A stretch of 64,000 bases of DNA from Verrucomicrobiota bacterium. Lineage in GTDB: Bacteria > Verrucomicrobiota > Verrucomicrobiia > Limisphaerales > J093. The stretch lies in contig JAOSKK010000037.1 of assembly GCA_027493615.1 (NCBI GenBank), forward strand, positions 66,514 through 130,513. Direction: 5' to 3'. A program made the translations under genes and the position numbers. The notes below the pieces were generated by a model. It worked only from the letters and a program-made list of their open reading frames with translations, had not been told where the DNA came from and made no database searches. Below are positions 37,313-45,094 of the stretch, one piece after another; within the stretch, counting starts at the first letter, position 1, and each line of letters begins with the position of its first letter.

Positions 37313-38236
37313 ATGGGCAAGACTGGAGGATTCAGGAAGGGGCGGAGTCTCGCTTTCCTGGCCTGCCTCACCTGCCTGACCTCGACCGGGCTCTCCCAGG
37401 AACCTCGCCGCACCGAGGAATCGTTCATCCCCAGCTACAGCGCCGCGAGTGCCCAGTATCTCTGGGGATCACGCACTGACCTGAAGGACTTCGCCGGCGC
37501 CAGCATGGCTCAACAAGAGGCCGGTGCCCTCGTCCAGTATCCGCTCTACCGCACCGACCGGGCCCGGCTGACTGCCGGCGTGAGATACCGCTGGACGCAG
37601 CTCGATTTCGACGGCAGCTCACCGATCGCCCAGGGGACGCTCGACCTGCACCGACTGCAGATCCCTTTCAACTACTGGCGCAGCCTCGGCGAGCAATGGA
37701 AGCTCTGGACCGGACTCGAGCCCGGCTTGTTCACCGACTTCAACGCCCTCTCTGACGAGGACTTCACCGTCAGCGCCCTCGCGGTGGTCGCCTACGAGTG
37801 GCGACCCGAATGGAGCGTCTCGTTCGGTGCGTATTACTCGCGCGATCTCGGCGAAGACCGCGTGCTGCCGGTCTTGGGACTCATCTGGCGCCCGAACCCG
37901 CATTGGAACCTCGCTGCCACGTTCCCCCGGTTCCGCGTGGCTTACGCACCGAACGAGCAATGGGTCTTTGACGTGACTGTCCGCCCGGGCGGATCCGGCT
38001 GGAACGTCCGGACCGACTCCGGTGAAGACCTGAACCTCGAATACAAGAGCTGGCGCGCGGGTGCGGGCATCGAACGCCTTCTCACCACCGGGTTCCCCGG
38101 CAAGCTGTCCGCCTTCGTCGAGGTCGCCGTCGGGTTTGCCCAGGACCTCAAGCTCAAGGATGGCAGCGACGAGCGCTTCGCCTCGGACCTCGATGAAACC
38201 CTGATCCTCAGCGGCGGCCTCCGCCTCCGGTTTTGA
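37313..38236 (+). CDS. Outer-membrane beta-barrel protein (DUF6268-like)
   Basis: 307 residues from ATG 37313 (MGKTGGFRKGRSLAF); an upstream open extension is read-through of the family A repeat. Signal peptide about 1-29 (FLACLTCLTSTGLSQ). The rest alternates amphipathic strands and turns: VQYPLYRTDRARLTAGVRYR, LQIPFNYWRSLGEQWKLWTG, VVAYEWRPEWSVSFGAYYSR, GLIWRPNPHWNLAATFPRFR, ending LILSGGLRLRF with terminal Phe. The pattern agrees with the DUF6268 barrel group as I remember it. No function is known. It precedes icd by 21 nt but is unlikely to be functionally linked. Confidence 0.78.
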   Translation: MGKTGGFRKGRSLAFLACLTCLTSTGLSQEPRRTEESFIPSYSAASAQYLWGSRTDLKDFAGASMAQQEAGALVQYPLYRTDRARLTAGVRYRWTQLDFDGSSPIAQGTLDLHRLQIPFNYWRSLGEQWKLWTGLEPGLFTDFNALSDEDFTVSALAVVAYEWRPEWSVSFGAYYSRDLGEDRVLPVLGLIWRPNPHWNLAATFPRFRVAYAPNEQWVFDVTVRPGGSGWNVRTDSGEDLNLEYKSWRAGAGIERLLTTGFPGKLSAFVEVAVGFAQDLKLKDGSDERFASDLDETLILSGGLRLRF

Positions 38237-38257
38237 TCTCCGACCCCCACCTGTCAC

Positions 38258-39593
38258 ATGCCCTACAGCACCTGCACCGTACCCGCCGGCGAACCGATTC
38301 GCATCCAGGCCGGCAAACTCCAGGTACCCGCCCGGCCCATCGTGCCCTTCATCCGCGGGGATGGCACCGGCCCGGACATCTGGGCCGCCGCCCAACGGGT
38401 GATGGATGCCGCCGTCGCCCGCGCCTACGGCGGCCAACGCCAGGTTGCCTGGATGGAGGTCTTCGCCGGCGAAGCGGCCTTCCAGAAGTTCAACACCTGG
38501 CTGCCCGACGATACGGTGGAGGCTTTCAAGGAGTTTCTTGTGGGGATCAAAGGCCCGCTCACCACCCCGGTCGGCGGCGGGATCCGTTCCCTGAACGTGG
38601 CGTTGCGGCAACTGCTGGACCTGTATGTCTGCCTGCGCCCGGTCCAGTACTTCCCGGGCGTCCCCAGCCCCGTCAAACACCCGGAGAAGGTCGACATGGT
38701 GATCTTCCGGGAGAACACCGAGGACATCTACGCCGGCATCGAATATGCCGCCGGCACGCCGGAAGCCGCCAAGCTCCTTGACTTCCTCGCCCGCGAGTTC
38801 CCCCGCCAGTTCGAGAAGATCCGCTTCGGCACCCCCCAACGCGCCCAGAGCTTCTGGCAGGCGGTGGGGACGCCGGACTTCCCGACCGATGTCAGGGTCG
38901 GTATCGGCCTCAAGCCCGTGAGCTATTCCGGCAGCGTGCGCTTGGTGCACAGCGCCCTCAGCTACGCCGTCAAGTTCGGCCGCCGCTCCGTCACCCTCGT
39001 CCACAAGGGTAACATCATGAAGTTCACCGAAGGCGCGTTCCGCGACTGGGGCTACCAGGTGGCGAAACAGTACTTCGGCGCGGTGGAGATCGATGGAGGT
39101 CCTTGGTGCCCGGATCCCCGAGGGCAAGCCCGGGGCCGGCCTGGTCATCAAGGACGCCATCGCCGACATCACCCTTCAGCAGGTGCTTACGCGCCCCGAG
39201 GACTTCGACGTGATCGCCACGCCGAACCTGAACGGCGACTATCTGAGCGACGCGCTGGCGGCCCAGGTCGGCGGCATCGGCATCGCTCCGGGCGGCAACA
39301 TCAACTACATCACCGGCCATGCGATCTTCGAGGCCACGCACGGCACGGCGCCCAAGTATGCCGGCCAGGACGTCGTGAACCCCGGATCGGTGATCCTCTC
39401 CGGCGAAATGATGTTCCGCCACCTGGGCTGGATCGAGGTCGCCGACCTCATCCTGAAAGGGCTGAAGGGGGCGATCGCCAGCAAGCGGGTGACCTACGAC
39501 TTTGCGCGCCAGATGGACGGCGCCACGCAGGTCAAGTGCTCCGAGTTCGGCGAACAGATCCTCCGCCACATGACCGGTGGGGTCGCATCTTAA
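38258..39593 (+). CDS. icd: NADP-dependent isocitrate dehydrogenase (one frame change)
   Basis: About 445 residues joined. TCA-cycle enzyme oxidising isocitrate to 2-oxoglutarate. Seen: VPFIRGDGTGPDIW, GPLTTPVGGGIRSLNVALRQ (substrate-binding and regulatory Ser), VIFRENTEDIYAGIEYA, LVHKGNIMKFTEGAF, DVIATPNLNGDYLSDALAAQ (metal-binding Asp) and EATHGTAPKYAGQDVVNPGS, whose Lys-Tyr favours NADP over NAD. The frame changes near 39110, after EIDGGPWC, to PEGKPGAGLVIKD. The last four codons (GVAS) and the TAA come from a GGGGTC repeat element. Start ATG 38258 (MPYSTCTVPAGE). Confidence 0.93.
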
Positions 39594-39605
39594 CATTGAA
39601 CATTT
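39579..39605. repeat. REP-like element end (GGGGTCGCATCTTAACATTG)
   Basis: GGGGTCGCATCTTAACATTGAACATTT, 25 of 27 bases like the left arm at 40384-40410. It starts within the icd coding sequence and its TAA is the icd stop. I find no inverted partner nearer than 40471-40498, so it may be a solo end or the far end of a composite spanning the methyltransferase gene. Confidence 0.75.
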
Positions 39606-39644
39606 CGTTTTCCTCCACGGGCGAGGCCGCCCGACCGCAGCCCG

Positions 39645-40358
39645 TCAGTCCGGGCCCCGGGACTCCTGAAGCAGCACGGCACAGTTCCAGGCGAGGAACT
39701 CGCGCAGCACCGGCACCTGCATGAGCCAGGAGAGCTCCGGATAGTAGCGCGGCGCCACGCGCCGGATTCGCAGCCCCGGGTTGCGACGCAAAGCGCGCAG
39801 GGTAGCCCCGATGTACGTGGGGTAGAGATTCCGAAACGGGTCCAGTTGGCGCGGGCGTTTCACCCAGCGATCCCAGAGGCGTGGCCCCAGGCGCGGCCCG
39901 AAGTAGTGCAAGGGCGAGAAGTCGTGGCCGCCCCAGGGGGAGAGCCAGTTGGTCCAGCTCAAGTAGAAGTGCCCGGCGGGCTCGAGCAAGCCAGCCGCGC
40001 CACTCAGCAACCGCTCCGGCCGGGCGAGGTGCTCGAGGACATTCGAGCAGATCACGAGGTGGTATCTCCCAAGCGCCCCCAGATCGTCCCGATCAAGGTT
40101 GACGGCCTGAAACGGCGCCCCGACCAGCGTGGGCGCCAGCCAGTTCCGCTCATCGGCGAAGGTCACCCGGGCCCCGAGCCTGACGAGTTCGCCGCCGAAA
40201 ACGCCGGAGCCGCAACCGAGGTCGAGCACGCGGGTTTCCGCATTCACCGTCACCCCCTGCCGTTGAAGCCATGCGATGGCATCCACCGCCTGCAGGCGGT
40301 AGAACGCCTCGTCCGTACCCTGTTTCAGGTGGTGTCGAATCAGCCGGGGCAGCAACAC
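39645..40358 (-). CDS. Class I SAM-dependent methyltransferase
   Basis: 237 residues. Motif I TRVLDLGCGSGVFGGELVRL, an acidic post-I strand (VTFADERNW), motif II-like YHLVICSNVLEHLARPERLL and motif III AAGLLEPAGHFYLSWTNWLS place it in the UbiG/type 11 group. The C-terminal half, LRRNPGLRIRRVAPRYYPEL, is basic and may contact lipid or polysaccharide. The substrate is unknown; similar genes often act on glycans or quinones. It is bracketed by GGGGTC repeats (39579-39605 and 40384-40498), which suggests it could be mobile cargo. Start ATG 40358 (MLLPRLIRHHLK). Confidence 0.85.
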   Translation of the reverse strand: MLLPRLIRHHLKQGTDEAFYRLQAVDAIAWLQRQGVTVNAETRVLDLGCGSGVFGGELVRLGARVTFADERNWLAPTLVGAPFQAVNLDRDDLGALGRYHLVICSNVLEHLARPERLLSGAAGLLEPAGHFYLSWTNWLSPWGGHDFSPLHYFGPRLGPRLWDRWVKRPRQLDPFRNLYPTYIGATLRALRRNPGLRIRRVAPRYYPELSWLMQVPVLREFLAWNCAVLLQESRGPD

Positions 40359-40383
40359 GGGATCGCGGGGATGGGGACGTTTT

Positions 40384-40498
40384 GGGGTCGCATCTTAACA
40401 TTTAACATTTGGGCCTGCCCCGAGCTCGCCCCTCCCGGACACCGCAAGGCCTGACCGACCCGCAACCGCCCAATGTTAAATGTTAAGATCCGACCCCT
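40384..40498. repeat. REP/MITE-like element with ~27-bp inverted ends (GGGGTC type)
   Basis: Left end GGGGTCGCATCTTAACATTT plus AACATTTG (40384-40411); right end CAATGTTAAATGTTAAGATC plus CGACCCC (40471-40497). The arms match at about 25 of 27 bases; the spacer has no ORF. The element is directly upstream of the methyltransferase gene and related to 39579-39605. Confidence 0.8.
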
Positions 40499-40929
40499 CC
40501 CGCTCAGTCGGCCCGGCCAAGGGCAGGGGCGGGAGGAATAGGGGCTTATGCCGTGCACGCGCCATCCGTAGCGTTTCCCCTGAGAGGCTGTCAACCACGA
40601 TGCCCCCCACCCGCGCGGTGGGATGCGGTGGGGTTTACGGAATGACCGCCTGCCTCAGGTCCACACGCCCCCCAGGGCCGGCCGATCCCCTCCGCGAGAT
40701 GGCATTAGTTGGTGAATCCCAGACGATCAGCAGTAGTTTGCTGCTTCTTTCGCCAAGATTTCGGTTGAAACTTAATCGTGTCTGTCCAAGGCTTTATGGC
40801 GTGTTTTCCGTTCCGCCGTTGGTACAGGCCGGAGTCTGCCAGAACCCCTGGGGGTGCAGCCGTGGGACCGGGTGACGACAAGGCGCGCGGCGTTGCCAAC
40901 AGGCGGAGGGAAACGAGCAACGACTCCCT
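40499..40929. other. Intergenic region upstream of large surface protein 1
   Basis: About 430 nt. A clearly less GC-rich island spans about 40700-40810 (TTGGTGAATCCCAGACG and GTTGAAACTTAATCGTGTCT), the probable promoter region. I cannot place confident -35/-10 boxes. No RNA gene or ORF is supported. Confidence 0.5.
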
Positions 40930-43900
40930 ATGAACAAGAAACATCCCAAACCCAAGCCGCTCCTGGTGGCCTCTGTGGCGGCCGTGGCGTTGGCCAGCAT
41001 GGCCTCCGCCGGTTCCTTCACCTCGAATTTCAGTGATCCCAACCAGTTGGGATTCACGCTCAACGGCGGGGTCCGTGCCGACGGCTTCACGCCGTATCCG
41101 GCGATCGAGAATGGCTACCTCGCGCTGACGTACGCTGAGAACAGCCAGCAAGGCAGCATCGTGCTGGATGATCTCGACAGCTTCCAGGCCATCGAGAGCT
41201 TCACGGCCCGGTTCAAGCTCCAGATCGGTCCCGGGTCGGGCAACCCGGCCGACGGCGTCTCGTTCTGCTTCGGCCCGGACATCACCTCCTTCTCGAACTT
41301 CGGTGAGGAGGGCACGGGCAACGGGGTCATCGTGGCCTTCGACATCTACGACAATGGCGGCGGCGAAGCCCCGGCCATCGAGGTCAAGTACGGCGGCGCG
41401 GTGATCGCGGGTGTGAAGTTCGCCAAGGCCGACATGGTGACGTCGAAGTTCGAGGATGTGTCAATCCAGGTGACGCGCAGTGGCCTGTTCCACATGGGCT
41501 ACAAGGGCCAGATCCTGTTCACCAACCTCATCCTCCCGAACTACGAACCCCTGGCAGGTCAGTTTGGCATCGGCGCCCGCACAGGCGGGGAAAACGCCAA
41601 CCAGCGGCTGGACGATCTCACGATCCAGACGGTCGTGGCCGGTGCTCCGGTCGCCCCGAGCATCACGGCCCAGCCCCAGAATCAGACGGTCCCCGAGGGC
41701 GGTGACGCCACCTTCTCGATCGGCTACGATGGTTCGGCTCCGCTGACGTTCCAGTGGTACAAGAACAACAACCCGATCGCGGGAGCCACCTCCCACACCC
41801 TGACCCTCACCACGGTCCCGCTGAGTGATCACGGAGCCAAGATCAAGTGCCAGGTGACCAACGCGGCCGGCACGGCGACCTCGCAGGAAGCCACTCTCAG
41901 CATCGACCAGGACAACACGCCGCCCACCATCGTGGTGGCCAAGGGCAGCACGGACTTCCGCGGCGTCGTGATCACCTTCTCCGAGCCGGTGGACACGGTC
42001 ACCGGAGGCAACGCGGGCAACTACACCATCGCGGGGCTCACGGTGACCTCGGCAGCGGTGCTGGGCGAGAGCGTGGTGTTGGTGACCAGCCAGCAGTCCG
42101 AAGGCGCCAGCTACACCGTGGTGGTCAACAACGTGAAGGACCGCTCCGTCAAGGGGAACGTCATCGCCCCGAACAGCAGCGCCTCGTTCCGGACCTTCAC
42201 GTTCATGTTGGGCCGGGTGCTGCACAAGAAGTACAACGGCTTCGACGACGGGGCGGGCGGCAATCCCGAGAACCTCTTCAACGATCCCCGGTACCCGAAC
42301 CAACCGGACCGGATGGATCTTATGACCGCTTTTGAGTACCCGGCCGACGGCGCGACGCGGGTGCCGGCCGATCCGACGCGGAACTACTTCGACACGCTGG
42401 AGGGCTATTTCATCCCGCCCACCACCGGGAACTATGTGTTCTTCACCGCCGGCGCGGACCGTTGGTGGTTGTACCTCAGCACCGACGACAGCCCCGCCAA
42501 TCTGCACATGATCGCGGCCGAACCGGGTGGTTGGACCGACCCGCGGTACTGGAACACCACGCACGACACCGATCCGATGCGGCACCGTTCGGACTACTCC
42601 GAGTTCAGCACCTGGCCGGAAGGCTCCACCATCCGCCTCACGGCCGGCAGGCGGTACTACATGTTGCAGGTCCACCACGACCCGAGCTGGTCGGGGGGCG
42701 ATTGGTTTGCCGCGACCTACAAGCTCGAGAGCGAAGAAGACCCCGCCGACGGCACCGCCCCGCGGCTGACGGGCAACGTCGTGGGCTGCTACGTGGACCC
42801 GACCGGTTCCTCGGTGACCATCAGTCAGCAACCGGCTGATCTCACGGCCCAAGAGGGGCGTCGGGCCACCTTCGCGGTCGTCGCGACCGGCACTTCCGCG
42901 TACGGGGCGACGCTGGCCTACCAGTGGCAGCGGCAAGCCCCCGGCAGTGCCACTTGGGCGGACCTCACCGGCGCCACCACGGCGTCTTACACGACGGCCG
43001 CTCTGACGACGGCGGAAAGCGGTGCCAAGTACCGGGTCGTCTGCAGCGTCCCGGGCGTCGTCGAAACCAGCAACGCCGCCACCTTGACGGTGGTTCCGGA
43101 CACGTTCCCGCCGCAGATCGCGGGCGCAGGCGCGCTCGCCAGTGAGACGGGCGCGACCTTCGATGTCGGCGTGAGCTTCGACGAAGCGGTGACCCCCGCC
43201 AGTGCGGGCAACATCGCCAACTACAGCCTGTCGGCCGGCACGATCTCGAGCGTCACGGTCTATCCGGGTTCACCGGGGGTCGTGCTCAAGGCCTCGGGGT
43301 TGACGGTCGGCAACACCTACACCGTGACGGTGCGGAACGTGCAGGATCCGAAAGGCAACACGCTGACCTCGGCGGAGAAGCAGTTCAAGGTCTCCCCGAT
43401 GAAATGGGGTGTCGTCGGCGGCAAGGAACTCGGCATCGGCAACGGCGTGCTGGCGGTCGCCGAGAACGGCTTCGACGTGTACAGCGATGCCATCGGTGAA
43501 TGGGGCACCTACGACGAAGCCACCTTCGTTTACGAGGAAGTCACGGGCGACTTTGACAAGATCGTCCAGGTCGAATACCAGGATGCCTCGAGCCAATGGG
43601 CCCGGGCGGGCCTCATCGTGCGCGACGTGACCAACTTTGGCGTGGATCGCGCCACGCAGGACGCCGGCGCGGCCGGACGATACCAGAAGGTGCACGTCAA
43701 CCCGGTGACCACGGCCATGGGCACCGCCGGCAACAACGCCTGGGAAGGTAACCGCCGGCTCGCGACCGGCAGTGCGACCACGAGTGCGGGCGGCGGCGGC
43801 GGGCCGCTGACCTATCCGAACACCTGGTGCCGGCTCCAGCGCGTCGGCGACCTGTTCACCATCTACCGCAGCACCGACGGACGGAACTGGACCCAACTCG

Positions 43901-44223
43901 GCACCACCGAGTTCACCGAACCCATGCCGGCCCGGGTGTTCGTGGGCCCCGAGTTCTCGCCCGAGAACGGCAACATCCCCGAGGATTCCGGCCTGCGCGG
44001 CATGTGGCTCGCCAAGTTCCGCAACTACGGCAATTACTCGCCGTTCGTGGAACCGACCTTGAGCTACAGCAATGCGGGCGGTGTGACCGTACTCACCTAC
44101 TCCGGCGTGCTGCAAAGCGCACCGGCCGTGACCGGTCCTTACACGCCGGTGGCGGGTGCCACCAGCCCCTACACGGTCAACAAGACCCAGCCGGCTCAGT
44201 TCTACCGCGCCGCCGGTCAGTAA
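40930..44223 (+). CDS. Large secreted multidomain protein 1 (lectin-like, Ig-like, PA14-like modules)
   Basis: 1097 residues, intact. Signal peptide about 1-28 (LLVASVAAVALASMASAG). Module order by eye: legume-lectin-like sandwich (about 28-235; ESFTARFKLQIGPG, NGVIVAFDIYDNGGGE); Ig-like (240-320; PSITAQPQNQTVPEGG, FQWYKNNNPIAGA); SbsA-type Ig-like (325-420; ITFSEPVDTVTGGNAGNY); PA14-like (about 430-615; EGYFIPPTTGNYVFFTAGAD, WWLYLSTDDSP); Ig-like (625-715); SbsA-type (720-815); DUF1349-like sandwich (820-1045; DEATFVYEEVTGDFDKIV, RAGLIVRDVTNFG); and a short C-terminal segment ending QPAQFYRAAGQ. It should be exported and probably carbohydrate-binding. Its 3' end and terminator are near-identical to those of protein 2 at 49290. 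Confidence 0.88.
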   Translation: MNKKHPKPKPLLVASVAAVALASMASAGSFTSNFSDPNQLGFTLNGGVRADGFTPYPAIENGYLALTYAENSQQGSIVLDDLDSFQAIESFTARFKLQIGPGSGNPADGVSFCFGPDITSFSNFGEEGTGNGVIVAFDIYDNGGGEAPAIEVKYGGAVIAGVKFAKADMVTSKFEDVSIQVTRSGLFHMGYKGQILFTNLILPNYEPLAGQFGIGARTGGENANQRLDDLTIQTVVAGAPVAPSITAQPQNQTVPEGGDATFSIGYDGSAPLTFQWYKNNNPIAGATSHTLTLTTVPLSDHGAKIKCQVTNAAGTATSQEATLSIDQDNTPPTIVVAKGSTDFRGVVITFSEPVDTVTGGNAGNYTIAGLTVTSAAVLGESVVLVTSQQSEGASYTVVVNNVKDRSVKGNVIAPNSSASFRTFTFMLGRVLHKKYNGFDDGAGGNPENLFNDPRYPNQPDRMDLMTAFEYPADGATRVPADPTRNYFDTLEGYFIPPTTGNYVFFTAGADRWWLYLSTDDSPANLHMIAAEPGGWTDPRYWNTTHDTDPMRHRSDYSEFSTWPEGSTIRLTAGRRYYMLQVHHDPSWSGGDWFAATYKLESEEDPADGTAPRLTGNVVGCYVDPTGSSVTISQQPADLTAQEGRRATFAVVATGTSAYGATLAYQWQRQAPGSATWADLTGATTASYTTAALTTAESGAKYRVVCSVPGVVETSNAATLTVVPDTFPPQIAGAGALASETGATFDVGVSFDEAVTPASAGNIANYSLSAGTISSVTVYPGSPGVVLKASGLTVGNTYTVTVRNVQDPKGNTLTSAEKQFKVSPMKWGVVGGKELGIGNGVLAVAENGFDVYSDAIGEWGTYDEATFVYEEVTGDFDKIVQVEYQDASSQWARAGLIVRDVTNFGVDRATQDAGAAGRYQKVHVNPVTTAMGTAGNNAWEGNRRLATGSATTSAGGGGGPLTYPNTWCRLQRVGDLFTIYRSTDGRNWTQLGTTEFTEPMPARVFVGPEFSPENGNIPEDSGLRGMWLAKFRNYGNYSPFVEPTLSYSNAGGVTVLTYSGVLQSAPAVTGPYTPVAGATSPYTVNKTQPAQFYRAAGQ

Positions 44224-44281
44224 GGCCGCGCTCCCTCACTCGCAGCGATCAGGAGACCGGGGTTCGCCCCGGTCTCTTTTC
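43401..44281 (+). repeat. 880-bp direct duplication, copy 1
   Basis: Bases 43401-44281 align without gaps to 51718-52598 (constant offset 8317) with few mismatches, and the last ~240 bases before the stop are identical by eye. The duplication includes the terminator. Confidence 0.85.
44253..44281 (+). terminator. Rho-independent terminator of surface protein 1
   Basis: Stem GAGACCGGGG/CCCCGGTCTC (44253-44262, 44267-44276), loop TTCG, then TTTTCTTT. It lies 30 nt after the stop codon. Confidence 0.9.
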
Positions 44282-44372
44282 TTTGACCTCGCTTATTTTT
44301 CACCTCGCCCATTCACCCGGGCTTCATCAGGCGCCGGGCGTCCAGGGCCCACAGGCGCTTGGACCTCCCCAG

Positions 44373-44756
44373 TCATTCCCAAAGCGTCACGAGCCCGGGA
44401 TGGCGTATGATCGACTCGTCCCGCGTGACGAGGGTCAAGCCATGGACCAGGGCGGTCGCCACAATCATGCGATCGGCCGGATCTCCATGGAACTCGCCCA
44501 AGCAGTAACAGCGCACGGCGATGGCCGCCGAGAGACTCAAGACCGGCAGTCGGTCACAAACTGCATGCATCCAGTCCTCGATCGGGAGGCTCAACCGGAT
44601 TCTGCCTTTGTGCACCAGACAGGCCACCTCCCAGAGACTGATCCCGGCGACCGCGTGTTGGTTGGGCTCGCGCGCGGCGGCCCGCGCCTTGGGCGACAGC
44701 AGAGGGTCGTCCTCCATCGCCCAGATCAAGGCGTGCGTGTCCCAGAGGTACTTCAC
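44373..44756 (-). CDS. VapC-type PIN-domain toxin (predicted ribonuclease)
   Basis: 127 residues from GTG 44756. VKYLWDTHALIWAMEDDP gives the first catalytic Asp; GISLWEVACLVHKGRI the Glu; DPADRMIVATALVHGLTLVT the third Asp, and RDESII a fourth. All four acidic metal-binding positions of PIN nucleases are present, so an active site-specific RNase is likely. The start GTG overlaps the antitoxin stop by 4 nt (44753-44756), typical of vapBC operons. Longer open frames upstream overlap the antitoxin and are not used. Confidence 0.9.
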   Translation of the reverse strand: MKYLWDTHALIWAMEDDPLLSPKARAAAREPNQHAVAGISLWEVACLVHKGRIRLSLPIEDWMHAVCDRLPVLSLSAAIAVRCYCLGEFHGDPADRMIVATALVHGLTLVTRDESIIRHPGLVTLWE

Positions 44757-44986
44757 GGCTCCGCTCCCCAACTCTCCCCGGTGCCCAGCAGCAGGACGGG
44801 CGGTGCCTGGTATACCAGGGTTCCCTTGGTGGCACCAAGGAATCCCCCTTCGCAGCGCTCCAACTCGAACTTCCACGCCCGTCCGCCTTCGACCACCCGA
44901 ATGCTGAGGCCGGAGGCAGCCAGGTCCTTCATGCTGGTGAACTCCCGAACAAACTTGCGCGTGTTGACTTCGAGGATGTCAGCCAT
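44753..44986 (-). CDS. Antitoxin of the PIN toxin
   Basis: 77 residues: MADILEVNTRKFVREFTSMKDLAASG, then IRVVEGGRAWKFELE and CEGGFLGATKG. The N-terminal half fits the Phd-like DNA-binding fold (first strand, then helix with TRKF/EF). The call rests on this and the 4-nt overlap with the toxin. The C-terminal portion that would neutralise the toxin is not conserved by eye. A palindrome lies just upstream of its start (44991-45004). Confidence 0.75.
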   Translation of the reverse strand: MADILEVNTRKFVREFTSMKDLAASGLSIRVVEGGRAWKFELERCEGGFLGATKGTLVYQAPPVLLLGTGESWGAEP

Positions 44987-44990
44987 GCGT

Positions 44991-45004
44991 CAGACACTAG
45001 TCTG
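44991..45004 (-). promoter_or_regulatory. Possible operator of the toxin-antitoxin operon
   Basis: CAGAC-ACTA-GTCTG (plus strand), a perfect 5-bp inverted repeat four nt from the antitoxin ATG at 44986. The half-site CCAGAC resembles the operator arms at 30120-30147, but with a 4-base rather than 8-base space. Confidence 0.5.
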
Positions 45005-45094
45005 GCCAGTTGCAGCGTCAAGCAATCCGGGGTCAGCGTCGCACTTCTGACTTCCGCCGCAGGCCCTTGGCCGCTAATCAGTGCCGGGTTCTCC

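Noticed and set aside
40499..40929. tRNA or small RNA in the less GC-rich intergenic island
   Set aside because: No cloverleaf, T-loop sequence or conserved stem could be found by eye; a promoter region is the simpler reading.
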